Shown here in pieces: positions 43,539 through 54,276 of a stretch of 64,000 nt of DNA. The stretch covers positions 65,882 to 129,881 of the forward strand of contig BDDD01002679.1 in NCBI GenBank assembly GCA_001972305.1. Direction: 5' to 3'. Positions within the stretch are counted from its first letter, which is position 1, and each line of letters opens with the position of its first letter. The notes under the pieces were generated by a model. It was not told where the DNA came from. It did no database searches and saw only the letters and a program-made list of their open reading frames with translations. A program made the translations under genes and the position numbers. Origin of the DNA: Cephalotus follicularis (taxonomy: Eukaryota; Streptophyta; Magnoliopsida; Oxalidales; Cephalotaceae).

Positions 43539-44297
43539 TGCGGGTAGCACGGGTTACCATGTTTGCTGAACACAGCGTGCGAGCATTCATGAGTTTGATT
43601 TGTTGCCTTACTTCGTGACCCGGGAGTCGGGGGCCGGAGTAAGAGTACGACGTCGGGGCCAGGAGATGGCGGCGCTCTTCGTACCGATTCGTTTGGATTG
43701 ATTTTGTCCCTTGAGACATGATTGATGATTTGTTGGTTGTAGCCACTTGGCATGGTTGCACCTATTGGTATATATATATGTATATATATACATGTATATG
43801 CATGCGTAGCGATATATATACATATTGCATCATAAGTGCATTCATTTCATGACATTCGTTATTACTAACCTTGAGTTACAGTTATGGTTTAGCCGAGTGA
43901 GGACAAAGGCTAACCCCCTACTGTTACAGACTGATTTTCAGGTTGACGCGGCGGACGGGCACCGTCGAGCTCCGTGGAGCGGATAGAGCTTTATGTTGCA
44001 TTTATTTGTTTATGTTAAACATAAATGTTGTATCAGAACATGTTGTAATTCCGGATTACTATTTTGATAATGTTGATCGAATTTTGATCACGCACAGTTT
44101 AAGGGCTTTTGACATGATGTTGGTTGTAGGAATCGTGTGGTATGGGACCACGATTCTGTTGTTGTTCAGCTTATTTTATAAATGCTTCCGCAGTTGTTGA
44201 TGGAATCAATGTTTTTAATTTTATTGTATTCTTTTATAAGCTGAATATTTGTGTTAATTTGCCATGACTTATGTTGTTAAGGAAGCGGGGTGTGACA
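43520..44297 (+). repeat. 3' LTR part of Gypsy B2
   Basis: It matches the later half of the B LTR: 'CTTGGCATGG', an ATATATGTATATA run, 'GCCGAGTGAGGACAAAGGCTAACCCCCTAC' (shown only in part by position 43890-43921) and the GGGGTGTGACA end. Divergence from B is clearly higher than between the two B LTRs. Confidence 0.78.
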
Positions 44298-44556
44298 TGA
44301 AATACTTACAATAAGTACATGGAATACTGAAAGTACTTACAAATTGGTTGTCGGAGTTTATGCCGGAATGATTACAATACTTGAATACTAGAAAACGGTT
44401 ACAACTCAAGTGTTTACACTTAGGCTCTATGTATACATCTAGAGAAGGTATGATTCTAATGGGATTTTGGTTTGGAGAATGGTCTAGAGGTTGAGAGAAT
44501 TCTTCAATGGCTTGAACTTGTGAAGAAAAACCTTTTGAATGAATGAAGAAGGTCTT

Positions 44557-44686
44557 GTATTTATAAGCCTTATTAAGTGGATTTACTATTCATGAATAGT
44601 AACTTGTCTGGTGGAGTTACTGTTCATGAATAGGATCTTGTCTCCTGAGTGCTTCAAATAGTGAATGACGGTTATGACGCTGACGT
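44557..44686 (-). promoter_or_regulatory. Caulimovirid-type promoter: TATA box with as-1-like TGACG motifs
   Basis: On the minus strand a TATA box CTTATAAATA lies at about 44558-44567. About 100 bases upstream, three TGACG motifs lie within 20 bases (as read on the plus strand at 44666, 44675 and 44681). Caulimovirus 35S-type promoters carry as-1 elements with paired TGACG bound by TGA bZIP factors. The position after the last ORF is right for a pregenomic RNA promoter. Confidence 0.6.
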
Positions 44687-44748
44687 CTTTGCCGCAAAAT
44701 TTGTTGGACTGTGTAACTGAATAATGTTGACGTTTTCCCTCAAATTTC

Positions 44749-45621
44749 TCAAATATTCCTTTGCCTCTTGTAGTCTTCAGATATTTTTTTGTGTGAAATG
44801 TATTTTCCTTCATCATTAAGAATGATTGCGGCTTCAGTCAATTGTTTCTCATAATAGTCTACTAAAGAGCTAGATTCAGTTTCTATCTCAAATTGAACAT
44901 GTGTCAATGATTGGCATGAATAAATTTTTTGGATATAATATTCAGTAATTACTCTGGAATTGTATGGGAGACTTTCAAAGTCCCAATCTGCTGCAATGGT
45001 TTTGGCTTTCCAATGGCGAATTTGTTCTTTTAGAGAAGTAGGACAATCCCATAAGCAGGTTGATCTAAGGAGTGGTTTTGTAAATAACCCGTTTACTTGG
45101 ATTAAATGTTTAGCAGGTTCGATCTCATGAATGAATTCTGGTGGTGTGGATTTGAATTTGGCTTGGATGAAGCGATATCCTCGATTCATTAAGAGATCAA
45201 TATCAATAAGTGCTAGTTTTATTCCTAGAAGGAAAAATTGTTCGAGTCTGGAAAATAATGCTAAGTTGAGCATACCATGATCTGAGAGAAATTGTGGAGT
45301 AATTATTTGATTTTGGAAATTGTATTCCTGTGGTCCAGAAAGGTCCCAACAGGCAGTGTAAATAGTATATCTTAGATGGTAGGTACAAGAATAAAATTGT
45401 AATGGTACTTCTTTACAGGTGTCTAAAATTCCTGGGTATTGTTTTTGTTGATCTTTTGGAATGTAATACGAGATATGTCCTGTGGAAATAAAACGGAATT
45501 GTTCAGGATTTGAAATGATGTGTTTGAGGAAATTTTGAATTAAATAGAATTTGTTAAGTAAATTTTGGCATCTCAATGCTTGAATTTTTTCTATTATTTC
45601 ATTAAGGTTATACTCTCTCAA
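44749..45621 (-). CDS. Caulimovirid second ORF, function unknown (fossil)
   Basis: This 290-residue frame lies after the RNase H on the minus strand. It has many Tyr, Gln, Leu and Ile residues and blocks such as 'FRFISTGHISYYIPKDQQKQ', 'FYSCTYHLRYTIYTACWDLSG', 'RGYRFIQAKF' and 'RHWKAKTIAADWDFESL'. I cannot match it to a known domain. By position it corresponds to the ORF 2 of florendoviruses, also of unknown function, or to a transactivator position in other genera. No membrane span is seen. Confidence 0.6.
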   Translation of the reverse strand: MREYNLNEIIEKIQALRCQNLLNKFYLIQNFLKHIISNPEQFRFISTGHISYYIPKDQQKQYPGILDTCKEVPLQFYSCTYHLRYTIYTACWDLSGPQEYNFQNQIITPQFLSDHGMLNLALFSRLEQFFLLGIKLALIDIDLLMNRGYRFIQAKFKSTPPEFIHEIEPAKHLIQVNGLFTKPLLRSTCLWDCPTSLKEQIRHWKAKTIAADWDFESLPYNSRVITEYYIQKIYSCQSLTHVQFEIETESSSLVDYYEKQLTEAAIILNDEGKYISHKKISEDYKRQRNI

Positions 45622-45779
45622 TGTTTTAAAAATAATGTTCTTGAATCTCTTATTTCTATCTCAGTGGGAGATAGAGTATTTTCTTTCGAATGTTTTTCTT
45701 CTTTCTTTTTAGGAGACAGGATATTCATTTGTTCATCATTTGTTTCTGAGATTTGTGGACCCATCATCTTGAACCGTGC

Positions 45780-46197
45780 AAAAATTCTCGAGTTAAGTAG
45801 TCAAGAAGTAAATTTAAATTTCCTTTAATATGTTCAATAGTATCAAAAATAGATAAACTTCCTTGCCAACGAGCAAATATTTGTTTTGAGGCTAAATTTT
45901 TTACATCTTTAGTTAATATAGAACTAGCTGTAGCACAATCAACTCTAATTAGAAATTTTTGATTTAAAAGGCCACCTTGAAATTTTTGAACACAATACGA
46001 TTGCTAAAATTTCTTTTTTGACAGTAACATAATTTTTTTGTGCATTGTTCCAAGAACCACTAGTATATTGTACTAGTTGTTCTTTGTTATCTACTAACTG
46101 TTTTAGGATACCACCATAACCAATATCTGAGGAGTCAGTTTCGACAATCTTAAATGCTTCATGTGATGCTAGATGTAGACAGGGGATTTCTTTAGTG
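45780..46197 (-). CDS. Caulimovirid RNase H (end of polyprotein, fossil)
   Basis: 'FKIVETDSSDIGYGGILKQ', 'YTSGSWNNAQKNYVTVKKEILAIV' and, further on, 'IRVDCATASSILTKDV', 'KQIFARWQGSLS' and 'DYLTREFL' are the RNase H of pararetroviruses. They are distinct from Gypsy ones, which read '[10 protein letters not shown]'. Only the C-terminal part of the polyprotein is here; reverse transcriptase, movement and coat parts are absent from the window. Confidence 0.78.
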
Positions 46198-47057
46198 ACA
46201 CGACCCGTCCCATATTCCATGACCTTAACCAACGAGTCGCGCCTTATAATAGACTAACTAAGCTAAACATAACACAGCTTCCCAGATGGTCACCCATCAT
46301 GGTACTACTCTCGACCGAATACGCTTAACTTTAGAGTTTTTATAACAACTTCTCCATTTAACTACTCATATTATTCTTAATCACTTATTGAACATTTTAT
46401 CCTTATAACATAACATATCAACCAAACCTTTTATAATATAACTACGAACAATTGATTTATTCCTGACCTTCTTAGCCCTATTATTACCATTTCAATTCAA
46501 TAACTACAACAATTATCTATTTATTTGTCCATTAAATATGGTGGAAATTCTGCAGAAAAACTGCAAGAGTTTCCCCTAAAAATGGTCATTTCTCAAATTT
46601 TCACCCGTATAAAATCACAGTTTATATATATATATCACACTCCCGAAGGAGGAATCATCAGTTTATTATATCTAATCCATCATCGGGATATCATAATCAT
46701 ATATTCAACTTTATATCATCATTTCATCTATCTATATAATCTCGTTTCTTTTCATATATCTATATCTCAATACCATTAGTTTAAACATAATAAAAACATC
46801 CCAAATATCCCCAATGCATGCATGTGAGGTTGGCTAGTACTGCCAATGTGAGGTGCCTGACTTTCGTGGTCTACCTTAAACTACTCAAATCTGGTGGATC
46901 AGGTGGATCATCCTCTATTGCCTCATCTGAAAACAAATCACTGTGAGGGGATTAGTCCAAGTGACTAAGTGAGTTGGGACAAATCATTCCCTGTTGCATC
47001 CATACAAGAAATTGGATGCTATGAATAAAATGATATAAAGGAGTCCAAAAATATAAG
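46198..47057 (-). repeat. LTR-like sequence E, 3' end with 5S-derived segment
   Basis: On the minus strand it ends GGGTCGTGTCA. It holds a 5S-rRNA-like segment (46273-46330) and further out a 'CACTTAGTCACTTGGACTAATC' block (46945-46970) of the kind found near Gypsy LTR ends. It is interrupted by Gypsy F and continues at 56764. The family is uncertain: a large Gypsy LTR or a Cassandra-like arrangement. Confidence 0.55.
46273..46330 (-). promoter_or_regulatory. 5S rRNA-derived segment with internal Pol III promoter boxes
   Basis: On the minus strand it reads AGTTAAGCGTATTCGG, then GAGAGTAGTACCATGATGGG, then TGACCATCTGGGAAGC. Plant 5S rRNA has AGTTAAGCGTGCTTGGGCG, GAGAGTAGTACTAGGATGGG and TGACCTCCTGGGAAG in the same order. 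The match covers about the second half of 5S, with box A, intermediate element and box C. The first half of 5S is not visible, so it is not a 5S gene. Cassandra elements carry 5S sequence in their LTRs. Confidence 0.72.
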
Positions 47058-49541
47058 TGTCACACCCCGATTTCCACATGACATGCATATATGGTGATAT
47101 CGGATATAAATAATAATCCAACATTCAATCGTTAAACAACATTCATAAATAAGCGGAAGCATTCAAAAAGCCGGATTATAAGGTTATCCGCATGCAGCCC
47201 ATACTACGTGCTTGTACATAATACATAACAATCATCCTTTTATAGATAGGAAAAGTAAAACGACAACAACAAAGTGTGAGCGTTCATTTCAACACAAAAC
47301 ATCGTAAATAAAAACCTTAACAAAATAGAAGCTGTCCAAAAGCTTCAGTAGCACTTTCCGAACGCCTTTGCTTAATCTGAAATTTGTAGGGGGTTAGCCG
47401 TTGTCCTCACTTGGCTAAGTAGGAAATAATGCATGATAAAGAATATATAAATGTCAACATGTATGATAGTTTATTTGAAATGGTATATATAAATAAGAAT
47501 TCCTATATATATGAGCAATCATGCCAAGTGGCCATAGACAATACAATTCAAGAATACCGCACAATGGTACAATCAATCAATACAGTGGTTTGGGTGTCAC
47601 ATGTCGCTAAGGCGTAGCACCAACTGTGCACCACCTAACTATCACGCTACACTCTGAAGATGATAGTCAAGTCAATTCTGCCGGCAATTAGCGGGCAGGT
47701 AACAGTCAGGATCTGCATTGCAGATAAGTGTGGTGGAAGCTTTAGCCAACTCCTGGTACCTAGGTCCACCCCGTAGCCAGTGATGTCTCCTATCACTCGA
47801 CTAACGGCAATAATATAGACAATCAATTCAATGACAATATTACATATACCTATAAGATGCAATATAGCGGTAGTTTTCATTTTTAGAAGACATAACAATT
47901 CATTCAGTGGTTCTCTTGGAGAACTAAACGATAACAATACCTCTTGTAAAAGGAAATAGCAATTTGTATAACAATAAGATTTTCTGTCTGAAATCCGTTA
48001 CTAAAAATCATTATTTGTGCTTAAAGCATTAAGTTGGTATGATCCTTGAAATTTATATAAAACAGTAGTAGTTACTTAATAAACAGTAATGACAGCAATA
48101 TATAGATTGCTTAACAGTATAACAGTTCAAGGATATTCACAACCACAACCAATTCAATCAATTAATTAAGCACTTCCACAATTACTATTCTAAAGCATCG
48201 ACAGTTCTATTTAAGCTTCGATGGTTGTAGATTAAGCGTTGACACTGGACACACTATCAAAGCGTAAAGCGTCGAAATTCTAAGCCTTACAATGCGATAT
48301 TTACACACCAAGGCGTCAACTGTTTGAACCTAAGCGTCGGCGCCTCTGGCATTCTTACAAATTTCCAAGAGCAACAACAAAACAGAGCATGCATAACTTC
48401 ATTTCAATCTCAGTCCAAATCAACATGTAGTCAAATATCATCCATCACTACACATTATACATGTTATATGTTCAAAAACATGTCAAAACCCCTACCTCAA
48501 ATGCTATCCTGGAATAAAATTGAGTTGATTCCTCTCTTTGAGTTCCAAGTTATTCAACCTTCAACTAAACTCGCAATTTTCAGCAATTACTCTATATAAT
48601 TGCATGTTTATAGGTTTAGTTACCAAAACTAGTAAGTTTAACTAGTTATCAAACCATGATAACATCAAGAATCGAAGCAGAAGCTTATAATCAATTTTCT
48701 ATGTTCCGTTTCCATTTCCTATCTAAATCCCAAAATTGAACCTCTAATCCCAGGATAATTATTCATAATTGTTTGTTAACAATGGATATGTGGTGCTAAC
48801 ATCAGGGTTCTATATTACTAACGACCTTAACAACATCAAGAAATTTCGGATTACTTACCAATTCCAGGTGATGTTCCAAGTTCAACTTGAACTTCAAGCT
48901 CCTTCAACCTCTAGCAATTCCTCCAGCAATTGTCCAGATTGTCTCTCTATTCCTTAGTGTTTTCTAACGCTCAATCAGCTCGTATATCAGCTGATATAAA
49001 GGCTCAAATTCGTGTCTTAATGTCATTAGTTAGACTAACTTTATTGTGGACATTTCTCTCTCCTTCATGCATGCCTTCACTCTTGGTTTCTTTCTTACTT
49101 TTTTGCTGTGATTGTAGGTTGCAGGTGTGCAGGATGGGGAGCACATGCAAGGCACTTAGTCAGGCTTTCCTTTGCATGGTTGCCACGTCCCTGGACACTT
49201 GGCTTATGAGGAAATGATTCTGACGCCATTGTCCTGTTCTAATAGACGTGTATCACAGTACTGACACCGTGCAAAGCGTCGACAGTTTCTCTCTGGCGTC
49301 GACGGTTGGTGCGTTAAGACTCAACCTTTAACTGCACGCCCTGTCCACGTGTCTATGCTCAAAGCGTCGACGGTATGGCGTTAGGCGTCGATGGTATAGC
49401 ACCAGAACTTATTCTTTGCTTTTCATTTAAGAATTTCTTCCAATTTCATTCTATTCAAAATATAACCCACCATAAAATCTCAAAATGCATAATTTATCCA
49501 TCGTTGTACAATATACATTAATTGAAATTGCGGTTATTACA
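47058..49541 (-). repeat. 3' LTR of Gypsy F
   Basis: On the plus strand TGTCACACCCCGATT to TTGCGGTTATTACA. AAGCGTCGACGCTT-type units are at 48190-48350 and 49260-49400. The purine tract before it on the minus strand is AAGGATGGGGGAA. Confidence 0.9.
48190..48350. repeat. AAGCGTCGACGCTT-type array, F 3' LTR
   Basis: Seven or eight AAGCGT(C/T)GA-type units; a second cluster lies at 49260-49400. The same two clusters are in the 5' LTR at 55425-55580 and 56500-56630. Confidence 0.75.
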
Positions 49542-49663
49542 TTCCCCCATCCTTAAAGAAAATTCATCCCTGAATTTAGCCTTTACATTCCGCACAAGTG
49601 AGGAATTGTCTCCATCATTTCGTTATCACGCTCCCACATAGCTTCCTCAGATCCGTGAAAACG

Positions 49664-50577
49664 TCACAGTACTTTTACCATGGGAATAGTCTTATTCCTC
49701 AACACCTTTTCCATTCGATCCACGATCGTCGTCACCCTCTCTTCATAAGACAATTTATTAATGATGAATCCAGGGTCGTAGCTCAGTATGTGAGATGGGT
49801 CAGGTACGTATTTCCGTAACATGGAAACATGAAATACGTTATGCACTCCCGACAAACTGGGTGGTAGTGCAATCTGATACGCCACATCCCCCATTTTTCC
49901 AGTATCTCATAAGGTCCAATATACCTTGGGGCCAACTTCCCCTTGAGGCCAAAACGATGTATCCCTTTCGAAGACGATATCTTCAGGAAAACATGATCTC
50001 CCTTCTCGAACTCTAGCTTTCTCCTCTTTATGTCGGCGTAACTCTTCTGCCGGCTCTGTACAGCTAGCAGTCTCTTCTTGATTATTTCCACCTTATCAGT
50101 TGTCTCTTGTACCAAGTCCAGTCCTAGCACTTGTCTCTCACCTACCTTGTCCCAACAAATAGCCGATCTGCACTTTCTCCCATACAAGGCTTCATAGGGA
50201 GCCATTCCGATGCTGGTGTGAAAGCTGTTGTTGTAAGAGAACTCAATCAGTGCCAGATGATCCTCCCAACTCCCACCAAAATCAATCATACAAGCCTGTA
50301 GCATATCCTCCAGTATCTGAATGGTACGCTCGGACTTTCCGTCGGTCTGTGAGTGGAACGCAGTACTAAAGTTCAAGGTTGTTCCCATTGCTGCTTGGAA
50401 CTTCTTCCAGAACCTTGAAGTAAATCTAGCATCTCGGTCACAAACAATACTGACCGGTACTCCATGCAATCTCACTATCTCCCGGATATACAATCGAGTC
50501 AGCTTCTCGATAGAATACGTCATGTTTATTGGAAGAAAGTGAGCAGACTTAGTAAGTCTGTCCACTACAACCCACAC
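49664..50577 (-). CDS. Gypsy F integrase and C-terminal part
   Basis: '[15 protein letters not shown]', '[17 protein letters not shown]', 'STAFHSQTDGKSERTIQILEDM' and '[19 protein letters not shown]' give the integrase core. 'GDHVFLKISSSKGIHRFGLKGKLAPRYIG' (in part) is the GPY/F-like module and 'HNVFHVSMLRKY' follows. The chromodomain-like tail of B and D is less clear here. Fossil. Confidence 0.85.
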
Positions 50578-50586
50578 TGCTTCATG

Positions 50587-51597
50587 CTAATTTCGTGACC
50601 TTGGTAACCCGAACACGAAGTCCATGGTCACATGCTCCCATTTCCACTCAACCACTGGTAACGATTGTAGCAATCCCGCAGGTTTCTGATGTTCAGCCTT
50701 CACTCTTTGATAGGTCAAACATCTTGCTACATATTCATCAATCTCTCTTTTCATACCACTCCACCAGTAGTTCTTTTTCAGGTCATGCCACATCTTGGAA
50801 CTTCCCGGGTGAACACTGTATTTTGACTTGTGAGCTTGTTTCAGTAGCTCATTCTTGATGCTCTCATCATCCGGAACGCATATCCTTCCTCGGAACTTCA
50901 ATATTCCATTAGTGTGGATGGAGAATTCAGAATCAGTGTCTAGGTTCTCACGAATACTCCATAACCCAGAATCACTATACTGAGCAGTCAGAATACGCTC
51001 CAGAAGTTCCGATTGTGCTCTAAGACTTGCCACAATAACTTCTCGGGAAACCATGAACGGATTCCATCTCTGAAATTCCTCCAATAGCTTCCACTGTGAA
51101 ACCATTGCTCCAGCAATCATTGCCTTGCGACTCAGTGCATCCTCCACTACATTCGCCTTTCCTGGGTGGTATTGAATGTTACAGTTGTAATAATTAAAGA
51201 ATTCCACCCATCGTCTCTGTCTCATGTTGAGTTCCTTCTGGGAAAACAAATACTTTAAACTTTTATGGTCAGTGAAGATCTCAAATTGAGCACCATAGAG
51301 GTAGTGCCTCCATTTCCGCAAAGCGAACACTATGGCAGCCAACTCAAGATCGTGCACGGGATAATTTTCTTCGTACGACTTTAACTTCGTTGATGCGTAT
51401 GCAATCACCCTACCATCTTGCATAAGAACACATCCCAATCCCTTCCCAGAAGCATCAGTATAGACAGTAAAACCCTCATTACCTTTCGGTAATGCCAACA
51501 CTGGAGGCGAAATCAACCGACTCTTCAACTCTTGAGAACTTTCCTCACAGGAATCATCCCACACAAAACTTGACTTCTTCTGAGTCAACTGTGTCAA
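50587..51597 (-). CDS. Gypsy F RNase H and H2C2 region
   Basis: '[17 protein letters not shown]', '[18 protein letters not shown]', '[12 protein letters not shown]' and '[17 protein letters not shown]' mark RNase H. 'SVHPGSSKMWHDLKKNYWW' and 'CLTYQRVKAEHQKPAGLLQ' mark the zinc-finger part of integrase. Fossil element. Confidence 0.86.
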   Translation of the reverse strand: MTQLTQKKSSFVWDDSCEESSQELKSRLISPPVLALPKGNEGFTVYTDASGKGLGCVLMQDGRVIAYASTKLKSYEENYPVHDLELAAIVFALRKWRHYLYGAQFEIFTDHKSLKYLFSQKELNMRQRRWVEFFNYYNCNIQYHPGKANVVEDALSRKAMIAGAMVSQWKLLEEFQRWNPFMVSREVIVASLRAQSELLERILTAQYSDSGLWSIRENLDTDSEFSIHTNGILKFRGRICVPDDESIKNELLKQAHKSKYSVHPGSSKMWHDLKKNYWWSGMKREIDEYVARCLTYQRVKAEHQKPAGLLQSLPVVEWKWEHVTMDFVFGLPRSRN

Positions 51598-51602
51598 CGG
51601 TG

Positions 51603-52330
51603 TAGCAAGCTACGAAAACCCTTTGATGAACCTTCCGTAATAGCCATCCAATCCCAAGAAGCAACGAACCTCAGTAACGCTCCTCGGTTAGGGCCAATAA
51701 ACAATACTCTCTATCTTCGAAGGATCCACCGACAATCCCTCCCTCGACACGATGTGACCTAGGAAAGTCACATGGTCCAGCAAAAACTCGCACTTGCTGA
51801 ATTTGGTGAATAGCTGTTCCTTCCGTAATGTCTGCAATACAATCCTCAAATGCTGCATGTGATCCTCAATGCTCCTTGAATAAAGCAGGATGTCGTATAA
51901 GAATATAACGACAAACTGGTCAAGATAGGGCTGGATCACTCTATTCATCAAACACATAAAGGTTGCAGGAGCATTTGTCAAACCAAACTGCAGTATCAGA
52001 AATTCTTAATGCCCATATCTGGTTCAAAATGCGGTCTTCTCCATATCACCTTCTCAGATTCTCAACTGATGATAACCTGTTCTCAAGTCAAGTTTGGAGA
52101 ATACAGTTGAGCCTTGTAATTGGTCGAACAACTCCTCAATGTGTGGTAGAGGATACTTGTTCTTCACAGTTACATGATTTAGCAGACTGTAATCCATGCA
52201 TAGCCGCATCGATCCATCCTTCTTTTTTACAAACAGAACCGGTGCTCCCCACGATGACACACTCGGTCTGATGAAGCCCTTATCAAGATAATCCTATAAT
52301 TGAGTCTTCAAATCCTTCAGTTCAGCAGGA
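51603..52330 (-). CDS. Gypsy F reverse transcriptase region
   Basis: '[21 protein letters not shown]', '[16 protein letters not shown]', '[15 protein letters not shown]', '[14 protein letters not shown]' (the catalytic-block position) and '[19 protein letters not shown]' are recognisable on the minus strand. Compared with B the blocks are in the same order and clearly diverged. Fossil, with several breaks. Confidence 0.82.
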
Positions 52331-53220
52331 GCCATGCGGTACAGCGCTTTGGATATAGGAGCAGTCCCAGGCAATAGTTCAATGCTGAACTCTATATCTA
52401 TCTCTAGTGGCAATGAAGTGAGATCATCCGAAAATACATCAGGAAATTCACATAGAACAGGAACTTGTTCAATACTAGGTGTACCTTTCGTATGATCAAT
52501 CACATACGCCAAATAGCCTTCACATCCTTTCTCAAGATACTTCTGTGCTCTACTATACGAAATAATCAAAGCAGAAACATTCTTCTCTCCGATAAACTTG
52601 CACTCAGTCCCATCTTGAAGATAAAAGGTCATCATCTTGTTATAGCAATCAACACAAGCGTGATGAGCATATAGCCAGTCCATCCCAAAGATTACATCGA
52701 AATCCTGGATAGGCAACACTATCAAGTCAGTAGATAACTGAATCGTAGCTACCATGATTTCACAATCTTTCATTATAGTGTCAGATAGAAGACAAGTATT
52801 AGCTTGAGTACTCACCTCCAATACATAAGGTAATCTAGAAGTAACACCATGCAAATTACGAGCAAATTCAGATGCAATAAATGAATGTGTCACACCAGGA
52901 TCAATCAATACATGAGCTAGTATGCCAGATATAAAAATGGTACCTCCCACAACAGTAGTAGATTCTGGCACATCATATCTAGATAAGGTGTAGACCCTAC
53001 CTTTCACAATCCCTTTTCCGGTATCCCTCCGCGGTTGAGCAGCCGCAGCACTACCACTAGCACCAGCACTTCCCTGTTGGCCGTGTGCTTGATCTTTCGT
53101 CATTGGACAACCGCTCAGCATATGTTCTTGTGAACCACACCTCAAACATTTCCCCATCTTTTTCCAGCATTCAGTCTCATCATGGTTCTGGCGACCACAA
53201 AAAGCACATCCACCCGAATT
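52294..53220 (-). CDS. Gypsy F zinc knuckle and protease region
   Basis: The knuckle CLRCGSQEHMLSGC is followed by a linker '[17 protein letters not shown]' also found in Gypsy B, and protease 'HVLIDPGVTHSFIASEFA' and 'DVIFGMDWLYAHHACVD'. The N-terminal reverse-transcriptase region starts at '[19 protein letters not shown]'. The shared linker supports close kinship of B and F. Confidence 0.82.
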   Translation of the reverse strand, partial: NSGGCAFCGRQNHDETECWKKMGKCLRCGSQEHMLSGCPMTKDQAHGQQGSAGASGSAAAAQPRRDTGKGIVKGRVYTLSRYDVPESTTVVGGTIFISGILAHVLIDPGVTHSFIASEFARNLHGVTSRLPYVLEVSTQANTCLLSDTIMKDCEIMVATIQLSTDLIVLPIQDFDVIFGMDWLYAHHACVDCYNKMMTFYLQDGTECKFIGEKNVSALIISYSRAQKYLEKGCEGYLAYVIDHTKGTPSIEQVPVLCEFPDVFSDDLTSLPLEIDIEFSIELLPGTAPISKALYRMAPAELKDLKTQL

Positions 53221-54140
53221 CTATTGACCGCTTCGGTTAGGAGTTCTTGATCGTGAATTTCTGCATCGAGAACCTCCTTGACCTTTGTTGTCAGACCTTC
53301 TCAACTTAGCAGGCTTATTGCTCCCCTGCCCCTGTGACTGTGCGCGTCTGGATTGATTGGTACGAGATCGCTCTGCTCTCCTTTCATTCGCACCAGCTTC
53401 AAGAATGATCGCCCTTTCAGTAATATCTACAAAAGAAGTTAGCTGCAACATTAACAGTTTTGATCTGATATCAGGTCGAAGGCCTTTTATAAACCTTAGA
53501 ATCATTCGCGATTCACCCTCCATAAGATAAGGTGTATGTTTTGCCAGCTCCACATATCTAGTCTGGTACTGAGCTACCGTCATATCCCCTTGACGTAACT
53601 CCATCAGCCTGGTCTCCCTCCGATCACGTTCTATCTGTGGTACATAAGTTGCAAGGAACTCAGACTGAAATCTGTCCGAAGTCCTGTAGAGTCCCAGAGA
53701 TTCCCACTTTGCTTCAATCCTTTCCCACCAATAGGTAGCCTCGCCCAATAATCGGTATACAGCAAAGTTGAGTTTCTGGTCATCAGTACACTCCAAGGCA
53801 GCAAATATTTTCTCCAGGTCTCTAATCCACTGCTCAGTCATAGTAGCATTCAGCTCACCATTGAATTTCGGAGGATTCTATCTCATGAACCACTCCAAAT
53901 CTCGGCCAAATCCACCGGAATGACAAGCTTCAGGAGCTTGCTGATAGGCCCGGTTAGCCTCGTACATTTGCCGAATCTGTTCCATGTTCACCGCATTGGC
54001 TAGCATCTGTTGCTGGAAGAGGTCATCAATGCGGTCAAAATTACTCCTCTCTTCTCTCACTGGAGGAATATTCACTCCTTCATTTCCTGGCGGATCATTC
54101 CCATGCACTGGCGGTGCATTGATTCCTTCGTCGACTCTAC
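53221..54140 (-). CDS. Gypsy F Gag region
   Basis: Minus-strand blocks: 'DDLFQQQMLANAVNMEQIRQMY', 'MTEQWIRDLEKIFAALECTDDQKL', 'AVYRLLGEATYWWERIEAKWE', '[32 protein letters not shown]' (sections) and 'RFIKGLRPDIRSKLL'. A basic, Ser/Arg/Gln-rich tail precedes the knuckle. This is the plant retrotransposon Gag domain. Confidence 0.83.
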
Positions 54141-54276
54141 GCCTTCCTCTCCTACCTCTTCATAGGTCTATTCGGTTTCCTATATGGAATGACATAATCA
54201 TTAGGAAATAATTCACTTAATTTCTGAGAAACTTATCCCAGCGATATCTTATTTAAAAATAAGCTCTTAACCATGC

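Larger units (their letters stand above)
41127..44297 (+). mobile_element. Gypsy B2, second family-B copy (fossil)
   Basis: It starts TGTAACGCCCGGGATTTTC and ends GAAGCGGGGTGTGACA as Gypsy B does, but is only 3.2 kb. Between LTR pieces it holds protease, reverse transcriptase and RNase H sequence. The flanking 5-mers CAAAC and TGAAA do not match, and the A LTR does not resume on the right. This suggests its two ends come from different insertions. It is broken. Confidence 0.82.
44298..46197 (-). mobile_element. Endogenous caulimovirid fossil, florendovirus-like
   Basis: In minus-strand order there are the RNase H end of a reverse-transcriptase polyprotein, a second ORF, and a promoter-like and leader region. 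The RNase H, an ORF following it, and a Pol II promoter with TGACG motifs after that ORF fit a circular pararetrovirus genome linearised in the host. Florendovirus is the best guess because of the two-ORF order, but other Caulimoviridae are possible. No integrase or LTR is part of it. It is cut on both sides by retroelements, is broken, and is probably old. Confidence 0.75.

Noticed and set aside
46273-46330. A functional 5S rRNA gene
   Set aside because: Only about half of 5S is present and no 5' half or T-run terminator is visible in place.
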